Source: Heyndrickxia sp050281185 (GTDB lineage Bacteria > Bacillota > Bacilli > Bacillales > Bacillaceae_C). From it: 64,000 bases of DNA. Location of the stretch: the NCBI RefSeq assembly GCF_050281185.1, contig NZ_JBNNWS010000003.1:186001-250000 (forward strand). The letters run 5' to 3'. A program made the translations under genes and the position numbers. Position 1 is the first letter of the stretch. Each line of letters begins with the position of its first letter. Positions 1 through 8,540 of this stretch are shown here, piece by piece. The notes under the pieces were generated by a model, which worked only from the letters and a program-made list of their open reading frames with translations, was not told the DNA's origin and did no database searches.

Positions 1-123
1 CATAGCTATTGTTGCAGGAAAAATAGTAATAACCGGTAACGAAAAGAAAAACCACAAAATATTCAAATAAGCATAGTTAGTAATTAACTCTAATACTCTG
101 AAAAATTTATTCTGCTCCGACAT
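1..123 (-). CDS. DUF624 (YesL-like) membrane protein, N-terminal fragment
   Basis: The first 41 codons of a gene run off the left edge. The start is ATG at 123, preceded by AGGTGAG. The peptide (MSEQNKFFRVLELITNYAYL, then NILWFFFSLPVITIFPATIAM) has the amphipathic start, first membrane helix and FPAT motif typical of the DUF624/YesL family. These are small multi-pass proteins usually found beside carbohydrate ABC transporter and glycosidase genes; their biochemical role is unknown. It lies 40 bases downstream of the RpiR-family gene on the same strand, so the two are probably cotranscribed and the operon probably continues to the left with sugar-uptake genes. Family call from the N-terminus only. 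Confidence 0.6.
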   Translation of the reverse strand, partial: MSEQNKFFRVLELITNYAYLNILWFFFSLPVITIFPATIAM

Positions 124-163
124 TTTGCCTACTCACCTACTTTGTAGAAAGTAATTATGATGA

Positions 164-1021
164 TTAATACATTTTGTTAAGGACGGCTTTTGCTGTTTTT
201 TCAATAGCCTGGAAGGAACTTTCTTTTTTCCTCATTGCAGTTATCGTTGTTAAAATATCTAGTAAATGTAATTGAGCAATTTTCGTTGAAAAGGCTCCAC
301 CCTGTAATGGAGTTTCTTTCGCTGCAACTAATAAAATGACATCCGCATAATAAGTAATAGGAGACCTCGCATGATTGGTAATACAAATGACGAATGCCTT
401 ATTTTCCTTGGCAATTTTAACTGAATCAACAATATCCTTAGTGCTTCCGGAAGATGAAATAGCAACGATCACATCTTCTTCACCTACCAAAGCTGCATTC
501 ATCGCAATAATATGTGCATCAGTCGCATGATCCACATTATAGCCGAGACGCATAAAACGATATTTGGCATCGCTTGCTGTAAATCCTGAAGATCCAACCC
601 CGAAGAAATACATTTTCCTTGCATTAATAATCGCCTCAACCGCTTTTTGTAGGGTTGATGTCTGCAACATATTTATCGTATCCTGTAGTGCCCCTGCATT
701 TTGTGTCGTAATTTTTTTTGCAATCACTTCCGCATCATCTGATTCTTCAATTTTTCCATGAACCTGTTCATCTACATTGGAAAGAGTTTGTGCAACAGCT
801 AGTTTAAACTCTTGAAACCCACGATATCCAAGCTTTCGACAAAATCGAATAACAGATGTCTCTCCCACACCTGCTTTTTCAGCAAGATCCGTTACTGAAG
901 AATAAACGGACTCCTGGGTATCTAATAAAACATAATCAGCAACCTTTTGTTCTGCCTTCGTTAACGAATTATAGACAGATTTTATCATGATTAGTGGGGT
1001 AGAGTGACCAATAGTTTTCAT
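164..1021 (-). CDS. MurR/RpiR family transcriptional regulator (HTH + SIS)
   Basis: A 285-residue protein with the two-domain RpiR layout. Residues about 1-80 form the HTH_6 DNA-binding domain (LTKAEQKVADYVL, then VGETSVIRFCRKLGYRGFQE). Residues about 115-245 form a SIS sugar-phosphate-binding domain (KMYFFGVGSSGFTA, then DVIVAISSSGSTKDIVD). Family members sense phosphosugars and repress or activate amino-sugar and sugar catabolic genes. The start at 1021 follows GGAAGG at good spacing; an internal Met at residue 12 has no site. The gene heads toward the partial DUF624 gene, consistent with control of a carbohydrate operon. Palindromes upstream at 1103-1162 may be its own operators. The sugar is unknown. 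Confidence 0.9.
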   Translation of the reverse strand: MKTIGHSTPLIMIKSVYNSLTKAEQKVADYVLLDTQESVYSSVTDLAEKAGVGETSVIRFCRKLGYRGFQEFKLAVAQTLSNVDEQVHGKIEESDDAEVIAKKITTQNAGALQDTINMLQTSTLQKAVEAIINARKMYFFGVGSSGFTASDAKYRFMRLGYNVDHATDAHIIAMNAALVGEEDVIVAISSSGSTKDIVDSVKIAKENKAFVICITNHARSPITYYADVILLVAAKETPLQGGAFSTKIAQLHLLDILTTITAMRKKESSFQAIEKTAKAVLNKMY

Positions 1022-1116
1022 ATAAAAATCCTTCCAAAATTAATTTAGTAACAGAAAAAAATAAACATGTTTTCCTAATCTTATTATGAAATGACTGATA
1101 GAGAATATTCACAAGA

Positions 1117-1162
1117 AGAAATATTATTCCATTATGTATATCAAAAACGGAATATTTATTCC
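1117..1162 (-). promoter_or_regulatory. Candidate RpiR-family operators
   Basis: GGAATA and TATTCC arms with a 2-nt spacer form a perfect palindrome at 1149-1162. A related, less perfect copy ending TATTCC lies at 1117-1130, and an 8-base palindrome GAATATTC is at 1103-1110. All lie 80-140 bases upstream of the regulator start. RpiR/MurR proteins bind such AT-rich dyads, so autoregulation is a reasonable inference. No clear promoter hexamers could be fixed. The rest of 1163-1405 shows AT-rich DNA and an extra AGGAGGAG at about 1320 without a convincing ORF. Confidence 0.4.
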
Positions 1163-1405
1163 ATTTAGATAATATAGCACCTAAAATCATACGTCAATAG
1201 ATATCATCCCGAAACTGTTATAATCTAGGTATTTTTGAGCAGATCAATACTATTGCATATCCTATTATCTAATTATTATTACTTATTTTGAAAATTTATT
1301 TCTTTTTTTTATCTCTTTTAGGAGGAGAAATTCAAGAGACGTTGAATATATAAAAATGTTCGAAGGGTGAAACCTTATAAAAAATTTGAGAGGAGAATAA
1401 ACTCA

Positions 1406-2476
1406 ATGAAAATGAAAACAGTAGTAGTTTGTTGTACGATTCTTTTTGCTATTTTAGTACCCAGACAGTCATTTGCTAGCGACAAAATTGTCCCTATCGA
1501 AACACTAAAACCAGCAGTCCATCTAGAAAAACCAGAATTAAAACAAACAGGAGGAAAATTAATTCTCAGTGATTCGCCGGAAACATATGCAGAGGAGGGT
1601 GCCTTTTATCGTGACACAGCGACCGGGGAATTCCGCGTTTTTTGGCACCATCAAAATAGAAGTGGTGAAAACAGAACGGTAAGCCTTGCGATTACAAATA
1701 CCTCAAATGAGGTAGTGAAAATGTATTCAAATGGAATTGGAGCTTCAGTTAATATTTATCCCGATGTCGCAGGGGAAGAAGCACTTATCCAATTTCTTGA
1801 AAACAACGCAAAGCAACATTATTTTACTACACTCGAACCTGGTGAAACCTACTTTTTAGAAAAAAATGCAGATGACTTAGAAACGGTGAGTGGAATTGCA
1901 CAGTTCACTGCCTTTACGAAACACGGTCATACGCCTGCTACTGTCACAATAACAACACTCAATTATAAAAAACAACCATCTAGTCCTCTTACCATAAACA
2001 TCTTAGCACCTGACTCACATGTTCGAGGAAGCTTTTCACATTTTGATCGTGAAGGTACCATTACTTACAATTCAGCATTAGGAAACGCATATATTAACCT
2101 ATCGTCAGCCGCTTCCGGTCAATGGAGTGATAAACTACCGGGAGAATATGAAGATGGAATTAGTGTCGTCGATGGAAATAAACCGGTTATTAACAATGGG
2201 AACTATGGTGTTTTATATAATTTGAAAATTAAATTAAATAATGGTTTGCATACTCCACAGCGAATCTCAGTCTATGATACTCCATCAGGTGGTTTCGGTC
2301 ATTATGTCATGCAATGGAACGGCAAACTTAAAACTTCTGGATTTCTTAGCTATCAAAATGCTTGGAACTTTGCGACAGAACAAATTGGAGCCAATGGAAA
2401 TGACTATTCTTTCACAACTAGTCTCCCAGGTGGTGCTTCCGGTCCTTCAGCTATCTACTTTGTTCCTGAAAAATAA
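1406..2476 (+). CDS. Secreted protein of unknown function
   Basis: A 356-residue protein. The start at 1406 was chosen over an upstream in-frame ATG (1367) because AGGAGA lies 9 bases before it and it yields a clean Sec signal peptide (MKMKTVVVCCTILFAILVPR, cleavage after SFA). The mature part is beta-rich with no Cys, no transmembrane segment and no wall-anchor motif. Patches such as FWHHQNRSGENRTVSLAITN and a C-terminal half with FGHYVMQWNGKL suggest two beta-sandwich modules. I do not recognise a family or catalytic motif. It stands alone, followed at once by a strong terminator. Likely an exported or wall-associated protein; function open. Confidence 0.8.
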   Translation: MKMKTVVVCCTILFAILVPRQSFASDKIVPIETLKPAVHLEKPELKQTGGKLILSDSPETYAEEGAFYRDTATGEFRVFWHHQNRSGENRTVSLAITNTSNEVVKMYSNGIGASVNIYPDVAGEEALIQFLENNAKQHYFTTLEPGETYFLEKNADDLETVSGIAQFTAFTKHGHTPATVTITTLNYKKQPSSPLTINILAPDSHVRGSFSHFDREGTITYNSALGNAYINLSSAASGQWSDKLPGEYEDGISVVDGNKPVINNGNYGVLYNLKIKLNNGLHTPQRISVYDTPSGGFGHYVMQWNGKLKTSGFLSYQNAWNFATEQIGANGNDYSFTTSLPGGASGPSAIYFVPEK

Positions 2477-2512
2477 CAGAAACCTCTTGAAACTAATAAA
2501 AATGAAACTACT

Positions 2513-2542
2513 AGGCTGCCAATCAAATTGGCAGCCTATTTT
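2513..2542 (+). terminator. Rho-independent terminator
   Basis: An 11-bp perfect stem (AGGCTGCCAAT/ATTGGCAGCCT, loop CAA) followed by ATTTT ends the secreted-protein gene. The first 27-nt repeat copy starts right after it. Confidence 0.9.
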
Positions 2543-2569
2543 GGGACAGAGGGTCAGGTCCTTTGTCCC
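2543..2569. repeat. 27-nt GGGACA palindrome, copy 1
   Basis: Arms GGGACA and TGTCCC with inner GGGTC/GGTCC. Its last base is also part of the TAG stop of the DUF1963 gene on the minus strand. Confidence 0.85.
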
Positions 2570-3420
2570 TAATGACATTGAAGAATAAACTTTGTTTGGT
2601 CGAATTTTTTGTTTTGAAGGTCGTGTTTATCAATACAAAAGTATAGTATTCCGACATCTCCCCACATTACATCTAAATCATCGTCACTATCCATTTGAAA
2701 CAATAAGATCAGGTCGTTGCTTTTCTGATTGAGTTCTTCTGAAGGCCAGTCTATTTTTTCTTCGTTTTCGTAATAAATAATTTCTTTAAATACATTATTT
2801 TGTACGTTGAAAGGTTCTCCTAACATATAGTGCATTGGCTGAACAATCATTTCTTCGTCGTTATTAATGATCTCGCTTGTTTGCATAACAGAGTCTCTGA
2901 ACTCATAGTAGTTTTCCATTTCCTCTTCATTCAATTCTACTCCTTCAAGTTCTTCTGGAAAGCTTAAGAATTCTTTAAACATTATTTTGAATGAAGGCAA
3001 TGGGAAGTAGTCTTCGGTTTCTTCAGGGTAAGGTGTGCGTTTCAATTCTTTTACATCTCCATCATAATAGAGAACCTTGAAACATCCCTTATCCTCTTCC
3101 CCCATTCCCCATGGTTGTTCTAATATGTCATAAAAGAAAAATAATATACCTTTTTGGGGAAGAAGATTGTTCTTATCGAAAGCCTTAGCCTCTTGTAAAT
3201 TCAATTGAGCTAAAAATGATAGATAGCCATTATCGTATTTTGGAAATAAAAAGTTAGGAGGTAAATCTGGTAAACCTCCAAATTTAGAACTGCCAATCGG
3301 AATATCTTCTTCGTTCGCCTTTTCTTTTTTTATTCCAATAGATGAAGCTGCCGCTTTTAAAATTTCTTCTTTTTTATCCACAAGATTACATTCTTCTAAA
3401 AACTTATCAATATTTTGCAA
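2569..3420 (-). CDS. DUF1963 (YwqG-like) protein
   Basis: A 283-residue cytosolic acidic protein of the DUF1963/YwqG family. The family core is visible: SKFGGLPDLPPNFLFP (residues about 45-60), LSFLAQLNLQEA, then GILFFFYDILEQPWG and, near the end, a metal-free-looking DVMWGDVGILYFCI segment. The start is TTG at 3420 behind a purine-rich AGGGGAGAGGG; no ATG is close. YwqG of B. subtilis lies next to a polymorphic (LXG) toxin locus, and DUF1963 proteins are listed among immunity-type families, but here no toxin is adjacent. The stop codon overlaps the first 27-nt palindrome, so the native 3' end may have been replaced. Function unknown. Confidence 0.8.
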   Translation of the reverse strand: MQNIDKFLEECNLVDKKEEILKAAASSIGIKKEKANEEDIPIGSSKFGGLPDLPPNFLFPKYDNGYLSFLAQLNLQEAKAFDKNNLLPQKGILFFFYDILEQPWGMGEEDKGCFKVLYYDGDVKELKRTPYPEETEDYFPLPSFKIMFKEFLSFPEELEGVELNEEEMENYYEFRDSVMQTSEIINNDEEMIVQPMHYMLGEPFNVQNNVFKEIIYYENEEKIDWPSEELNQKSNDLILLFQMDSDDDLDVMWGDVGILYFCIDKHDLQNKKFDQTKFILQCH

Positions 3421-3629
3421 GTCCCTCTCCCCTTTTCCCTAAATAATTATGATTCCATTTGTACTTACTATATCATTTCTTATAGGTTTGTCAGAAAATT
3501 TTTTAATCAGCACCACAAAAAAATGCCTTGTAATTACCGTCCTTTTTAATATCATTCTAAAGAATAAATAGACAAATAAAAAGATTAGAAGTATGATAAT
3601 ATTGGAAAAATTTAATAATCAAGAAGAGA

Positions 3630-4016
3630 TAGGTGACTGAAGAATTTTGATTCTGATGTTTAAAAGGGAAGTTTGGTGAAAATCCAACGCGGTCCCGCCA
3701 CTGTAAGTGAGAAGACTTTTTGTTAAGCTCTTTTCGTAAACTTTGTTGCTTTTTTTAAATGGAGTAAAAATCGGTATTTGGATTTTTACGGTTCTATTTT
3801 ATTGTCCCGATTGAATTGAGTACAAATAAGATAGAGAAAAGAGCACGTCCCCAAAATGAAATTAGAATGGGGATATGTCTGAAAAGCAACATTCTATGCG
3901 AAAACAGCCTATTGTTTATAGCCACTGTGAAAATGGGAAGGCACAAAAAGTCGATGATCCACAAGCCAGGAGACCTGCCTATACTCATTAACAAGTAATC
4001 CTACGTGGATATAGGA
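3630..4016 (+). ncRNA. Cobalamin riboswitch with an enlarged internal arm
   Basis: Core elements of the adenosylcobalamin riboswitch are readable in order: AAAAGGGAAGTTTGGTGAAA (3662-3681), AATCC and CGCGGTCCCGCCACTGTAAG (3688-3707), then GCCACTGTG with GGGAAGGC (3921-3942), and the B12 box AGCCAGGAGACCTGCCT at 3964-3980. Between the ACTGT core and the CCACTG element lie about 200 bases instead of the usual few tens. That arm has its own stems: GCTCTTTTC 3727-3735 with GAAAAGAGC 3836-3844, and GTAAAAATC 3764-3772 with GATTTTTAC 3781-3789. It precedes the surface protein and ECF operon, so B12 should repress those genes. The outer ends are approximate. Confidence 0.93.
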
Positions 4017-4072
4017 GGTGCTTAAACATAAAATAAACATTTTTGTCGTTTATTGATTTTATTTGTTTATGT

Positions 4073-4101
4073 ATGCCCTTCTTAGTGAAGGGCATTTTTT
4101 T
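4073..4101 (+). terminator. Terminator of the cobalamin riboswitch
   Basis: A 9-bp perfect stem (ATGCCCTTC/GAAGGGCAT, loop TTAGT) followed by seven Ts sits between the B12 box and the first gene. It is the likely expression platform for transcriptional attenuation, although it is about 90 bases beyond the B12 box. Confidence 0.85.
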
Positions 4102-4172
4102 ATGAATCAAAGTAAACTGAACTCGTGCTTTTTTACAAAGTGTACCGAAAATAAATATAAAGGAATGAGATC

Positions 4173-6674
4173 ATGCAAAAATTCACTTTAAAACCAAGAC
4201 TCTATCTTTCAATGATTCTTGTAAGTTTCATGCTTCTTGCCCAGCTTTCGTTCACTGGATTATTTGTGAAAGCGGAGGAAACAGATACAAATGCTCTGAA
4301 CATCAATAATCAGCTTTTAAATGCCTATAACACTGCTAGTAAATTTATGGTAGAAAGTGTTCCTATACCATCATTTGGAAACGAATGGTATATTTTTTCG
4401 TTAGCACGTGGAGCAGCTAATGGTACTGAAAATTACTTTGAAACCTATTATACAAATTTAGAAAAATTTGTTAAAAGTAAAAATGGTATTTTACATCAAT
4501 CAAAGTACACAGAATACTCTCGTGTCATCTTGGCACTAAATGCCATCGGCAAGGATCCAACAAATGTTGGTGGTTATAACCTTGTGGAAAAATTATTCGA
4601 TTTGGAAAATGTAAAAAAACAAGGAATTAATGGACCCATCTTTGCGTTAATTGCAATAGATACGAATCAATACCGAATTCCACCTACAGCAGATAATTCT
4701 AGACAAAAAATGATTGATTTTATTATTAATCAACAGCTAAACGATGGTGGATGGGCATTAGGCTCAAAAATCGGTGATGCAGATGTTACCGCTATGGCAA
4801 TTCAAGCATTATCAACCTATACCAATCAAGCTGCCGTAAAAGACGCAGTAGATAAGGCACTGGTGTTTTTGTCTTCAACACAATTAGATAATGGCGGCTA
4901 CAAGAGCTGGGGAACAGAAAATGTAGAGAGCGCTTCACAAGTATTAGTTGCCTTGACAAGCCTCGGGATTGATCCGAGCGCTGATTCACGTTTCATTAAA
5001 CCCAATGGGAACATTTTGTCCAATATCATGACTTTTTACAGTGAAAAGGATGGCGGGTTTAAACATATATTAACAGAAGATAAAGCTAATTCTATGGCAA
5101 CCGAACAAGTTTCCTATGCAATTGCAGCTTATTTTAGGTACGTGAATAATCAAACAAAGCTATACGATATGACAGACAAAAAGCCAACTATAGCCTTAAC
5201 GGTTGATCCAGTCACTACTACAAGTACGAAAATAACTGGAAAAACAGATGCTGGAGTTACTGTTACGGCTAAAACGAATAATGTGGCAATTGGAAGTACT
5301 ACTTCTAATAGCGATGGAACATTCAGCATTAACATTACACCACAAAATGCAGATACAATTATTAACATATTTGCTGAAGGTGGAAACAAAATACCAAGTG
5401 CGATAGTGACAGTCAAAGTCAATAATGATACAGGTAAACCAGATCCATCAATTCCAACAGAACTTGTTGTTAATCCAGTCAATGATAAAAGTACGCAAGT
5501 GACTGGGAAAGCAGAAGCAGGGGCAACAGTTGAGCTTTATATCGAAGACAAACTAACTCAATCTACAAAAGCGGACACGAATGGGAACTACTCTTTTACC
5601 ATTAGCCCACAAAAAGCTGGTGTGAAAATTACGGTTAAAGCAATTGGTCCATCTGGCAAAAGTGATTCTAAGACTGTCACCGTAGAGGATATAACTCCTC
5701 CAAGCATAACAGTGAAGCCAGTAACAGATAAGAGCACAGAAGTAACTGGTACAACAGAGGCCGAAGCAAAGGTAGAACTTTATCTTGATGACACGTTAGC
5801 ACAAACTAAAACAGCAGATTCAAATGGGAATTTCTCATTCACAATTAGCAAACAAAAAGCAGGTGTGAAAATAAAGGTTATTGCCACTGATCAGGCAGGT
5901 AACAGCGAAGTAAAAACCATCATCGTTGAGGATAAAACCCCTCCAAGCCTAACTATTAATCAAGTAAGTGATAAGAGTACAAAAATAACTGGTAAAACAG
6001 AAGCAGAAGCAAATGTAAAATTGTATATTAATGAAATACTTCAACAAATAAAAATAGCCGATTCAAAAGGAAACTACTCTTTCAATATCATCAAACAAAA
6101 GCCTGGAGTCAAAATCAAAATTATTGCATCTGATAAAGTTGGTAACACCACTTCAAAAACGATAACAGTTGTGGACAAAACACCGCCAAGCTTAACCGTC
6201 AGTCAAGTAAGTGATAAAAGTACTAAAGTAACTGGAAAAACAGAAGCTAAAGCAACTGTTAAATTGTATATCAACGGAAAGCTGAAACAAACCAAAACTG
6301 CCGATTCAAAAGGAAACTACTCTCTCACTATCAGCAAGCAAAAAGCAGGTGTAAAAATTAAAGTAGTCGCTTCTGATAAGGCAGGAAACAGCACATCAAA
6401 AACGTTTACTGTTTTAGATAAAACACCACCAGCAAAACCAACTGTAAAGAAAGTAACGATTGCTTCGAAAGATGTTACTGGAAAAACAGAAGCCAATACT
6501 ACTGTTTTTGTATATAAAGGAAAAACAAAGCTTGGATCAACTAAAGCTAGTAGCAAAGGTATCTATAAAGTGACGATCAAAAAGCAAAAAGCAGGTATAA
6601 AACTATCAGTATTTGCAAAAGACAAAGCTGGAAATAAGAGCAAAAGCACATATATAAAGGTTTCTAAAAAATAA
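4173..6674 (+). CDS. Surface protein: intrinsic-factor/prenyltransferase-like barrel plus six Ig-like repeats
   Basis: An 833-residue exported protein. Signal peptide at residues about 1-35 (LSMILVSFMLLAQLSF). Residues about 45-330 form an alpha/alpha-barrel of the prenyltransferase/squalene-cyclase type, with repeated QQLNDGGWALG, STQLDNGGYKSWG and SEKDGGFKHI motifs and a DADVTAMAIQALSTY helix. This fold also makes the cobalamin-binding alpha domain of animal intrinsic factor and transcobalamin. Residues about 338-833 are six Ig-like units of about 80 residues, each with (V/I)TGKTEA, GNYSFTI and a lysine-rich KQKAGVKI segment. There is no LPXTG or S-layer motif; the basic tail may hold the cell wall. 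It is the first gene behind a cobalamin riboswitch and followed by a DUF4430 lipoprotein and ECF genes. B12 binding is inferred, not shown. Confidence 0.85.
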   Translation: MQKFTLKPRLYLSMILVSFMLLAQLSFTGLFVKAEETDTNALNINNQLLNAYNTASKFMVESVPIPSFGNEWYIFSLARGAANGTENYFETYYTNLEKFVKSKNGILHQSKYTEYSRVILALNAIGKDPTNVGGYNLVEKLFDLENVKKQGINGPIFALIAIDTNQYRIPPTADNSRQKMIDFIINQQLNDGGWALGSKIGDADVTAMAIQALSTYTNQAAVKDAVDKALVFLSSTQLDNGGYKSWGTENVESASQVLVALTSLGIDPSADSRFIKPNGNILSNIMTFYSEKDGGFKHILTEDKANSMATEQVSYAIAAYFRYVNNQTKLYDMTDKKPTIALTVDPVTTTSTKITGKTDAGVTVTAKTNNVAIGSTTSNSDGTFSINITPQNADTIINIFAEGGNKIPSAIVTVKVNNDTGKPDPSIPTELVVNPVNDKSTQVTGKAEAGATVELYIEDKLTQSTKADTNGNYSFTISPQKAGVKITVKAIGPSGKSDSKTVTVEDITPPSITVKPVTDKSTEVTGTTEAEAKVELYLDDTLAQTKTADSNGNFSFTISKQKAGVKIKVIATDQAGNSEVKTIIVEDKTPPSLTINQVSDKSTKITGKTEAEANVKLYINEILQQIKIADSKGNYSFNIIKQKPGVKIKIIASDKVGNTTSKTITVVDKTPPSLTVSQVSDKSTKVTGKTEAKATVKLYINGKLKQTKTADSKGNYSLTISKQKAGVKIKVVASDKAGNSTSKTFTVLDKTPPAKPTVKKVTIASKDVTGKTEANTTVFVYKGKTKLGSTKASSKGIYKVTIKKQKAGIKLSVFAKDKAGNKSKSTYIKVSKK

Positions 6675-6684
6675 TTTTTGAAAA

Positions 6685-6724
6685 TCAGAGTATGCATCCT
6701 CCCGAGAAAAGAAGCATACTCTGA
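6685..6724 (+). other. Intercistronic stem-loop
   Basis: A perfect 11-bp inverted repeat (TCAGAGTATGC 6685-6695, GCATACTCTGA 6714-6724, 18-nt loop) lies between the barrel protein and the lipoprotein gene. There is no T-run after it, so it is more likely an mRNA-processing or stability element than a terminator. Confidence 0.6.
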
Positions 6725-6752
6725 CCATTCTCGTATTAAAGAGGTGAAGACA

Positions 6753-7652
6753 ATGGTCAAGAAGTGGATTAAGCTTGGATTCATAACTATCCTTACCTTT
6801 ATGGTGTTGACCGCATGTAAAATTCAAACGGTTGACGAATACCAAAATGAAGAAAAGGCAGCTCAAACGTCCACTACTGAAACGAATCAGCAAGACAAGC
6901 AGAAGGAAATAACTGCTTCAAAGGAAGAAAAAAACACTGAAAAGAATAACGCGGAAGATAAAACAAAAACACAGGACAAGAAAAAGCAAGATCCAGTAAA
7001 GAAAGAGAATACGAAAAAAGAACAAACAAATCCAAACAAATCAAAGAAGGTAGCTTCCTCAAATAATAAAGACAAAAAGGAAACAAAAAAACAGGACACT
7101 AGTAAAAAGCAAAAAGAAAACACGACCACGCCCGTCAATAAAGGAAATGACTTATCACCTTCTAAAAAAGGTGATCAAGCAGCGACGAAGCCAACAAATA
7201 ATGAAAAACCAGCAAACGAAAACAAGCCAAAGAAAAAATACGTCACTATCTCCATCCGTGTCGATACGATATTGGATAATTACGATAAACTTGATAAATC
7301 ATTACGAAGTGAACAATTCGTTCCTAAAAACGGGATCATCTTAGATACAACAAAATATGAATTAAGGGACAATGAAAATGTATTTGACATCCTTGTCCGT
7401 GCAACACGCGATCATCGTATTCATATGGAGTATCAAGGAGCAAATGAGAATAAATATGGCAGTGTATATATAGAAGGAATTAATCATGTTTATGAATTTA
7501 GTGTCGGAGAATTAAGCGGCTGGATGTATTCTGTAAACGGCTGGTATCCGAATTATGGTGCAAGTAAATATTACTTAAAAGATGGCGACAAAATTGAATG
7601 GAATTATACATGTGATTTAGGGCGTGATTTAGGAGTGACATGGGATGAATAG
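6753..7652 (+). CDS. DUF4430 (transcobalamin C-domain-like) lipoprotein
   Basis: 299 residues. The start at 6753 follows GAGGTG by six bases and gives a lipoprotein signal (MVKKWIKLGFITILTFMV, lipobox LTAC); an upstream in-frame ATG at 6678 has no site. After the lipidated Cys come about 150 residues of Lys/Glu/Gln-rich, low-complexity spacer. The C-terminal domain of about 115 residues starts near YVTISIRVDTIL and contains FDILVRATRDHRIHMEY, GWMYSVNGWYPNYGAS and a final DGDKIEWNYT, the DUF4430 pattern. DUF4430 is structurally related to the beta domain of transcobalamin. Together with the preceding barrel protein it would supply both halves of an intrinsic-factor-like B12 clamp. Family assignment is strong; ligand is inferred from the riboswitch and ECF context. 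Confidence 0.85.
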   Translation: MVKKWIKLGFITILTFMVLTACKIQTVDEYQNEEKAAQTSTTETNQQDKQKEITASKEEKNTEKNNAEDKTKTQDKKKQDPVKKENTKKEQTNPNKSKKVASSNNKDKKETKKQDTSKKQKENTTTPVNKGNDLSPSKKGDQAATKPTNNEKPANENKPKKKYVTISIRVDTILDNYDKLDKSLRSEQFVPKNGIILDTTKYELRDNENVFDILVRATRDHRIHMEYQGANENKYGSVYIEGINHVYEFSVGELSGWMYSVNGWYPNYGASKYYLKDGDKIEWNYTCDLGRDLGVTWDE

Positions 7653-8540
7653 ATGTGTGTTGAATCGATGAGAGCGTTTGAAACCTATCATCCTATTGTT
7701 CTTTTTACCTATTTCTTTTCTGTCATTGGGCTCTCTATTTTTTACATGCATCCCATTTATCTGCTTATTTCACTAGTGGTTTCAATGATCTTGAATATCA
7801 TTCTAAATAAACGTTCCTTTTTAAATAGTTTACTATTCTATATTCCTTTATTTATCATCGTTTCCTTATGTAATCCGTTTTTTAGTCATGACGGGATGAA
7901 AGTATTATTCTATGTAAACTATAATCCCATTACATTAGAAGCTATTTTGTACGGTATCGCAATGGCTGCGATGCTGCTTTCGGTTGTTTTATGGTTTGGA
8001 TCCTATAATGCAGTCATGACATCGGATAAATTTTTATATCTTTTTGGAAAAATCTCACCTGCCATCTCGTTAATTATTTCATTAACATTAAGGCTCGTTC
8101 CGCGATTTAAAAAGCAAATAAGGATTATCGCAAATTCTCAAAAAACAATTGGAATGGACTATACATCAGGTAATATCCTACAAAGGATTAAGGCTTGCCT
8201 TCAAATCCTATCAATATTAATTACATGGGCGCTTGAAAATTCAATTGAAACAGCAGATTCCATGAAAGCACGCGGGTATGGATTGAAAAATCGTTCGACC
8301 TTTTCGCTATTTATTTTTACGAAAAGAGATGGGATTGTCTTAGCATTAATAATCAGTTTAGCAGCAGCTAATCTCATCGGCAGTATATTCGGCTACACAA
8401 CCTATTATTTTTATCCAACCTTTAGTGAATTGTCTGTATCTAGTGTGAGTATACTGCTTTACAGCTCATATGCGTTATTACTAGCAATACCTATCATCAT
8501 TGAAACAAGGGAGTTATTAAAATGGCGCTCATTGAAGTAA
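7653..8540 (+). CDS. ECF transporter transmembrane (T) component
   Basis: A 295-residue EcfT/CbiQ-family membrane protein. It has about five to six membrane helices and the conserved cytosolic coupling motif at residues about 205-220 (SMKARGYGLKNRSTF, carrying the Ala-Arg-Gly triplet that docks on the ATPases). The ATG immediately follows the TAG of the lipoprotein gene with only a distant AGGAG, so translational coupling is likely; an ATG five codons further is an alternative. It overlaps the ATPase gene by 19 bases. The T component transmits ATP-driven motion to the substrate-binding S protein. Being in a single-transporter operon, it is probably dedicated to this S component. Confidence 0.92.
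   Translation: MCVESMRAFETYHPIVLFTYFFSVIGLSIFYMHPIYLLISLVVSMILNIILNKRSFLNSLLFYIPLFIIVSLCNPFFSHDGMKVLFYVNYNPITLEAILYGIAMAAMLLSVVLWFGSYNAVMTSDKFLYLFGKISPAISLIISLTLRLVPRFKKQIRIIANSQKTIGMDYTSGNILQRIKACLQILSILITWALENSIETADSMKARGYGLKNRSTFSLFIFTKRDGIVLALIISLAAANLIGSIFGYTTYYFYPTFSELSVSSVSILLYSSYALLLAIPIIIETRELLKWRSLK

Noticed and set aside
2543..2569. 27-nt palindromes as a CRISPR array
   Set aside because: Copies are kilobases apart, in both orientations, with no regular spacers and no cas genes.
2241..2588. 115-codon plus-strand ORF overlapping the end of the secreted-protein gene
   Set aside because: It runs through the terminator and a 27-nt repeat in another frame of a convincing gene, with no ribosome site.
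4792..4989. Minus-strand ORFs inside the B12 surface protein and other large genes
   Set aside because: They are shadows of well-supported genes and lack start signals.
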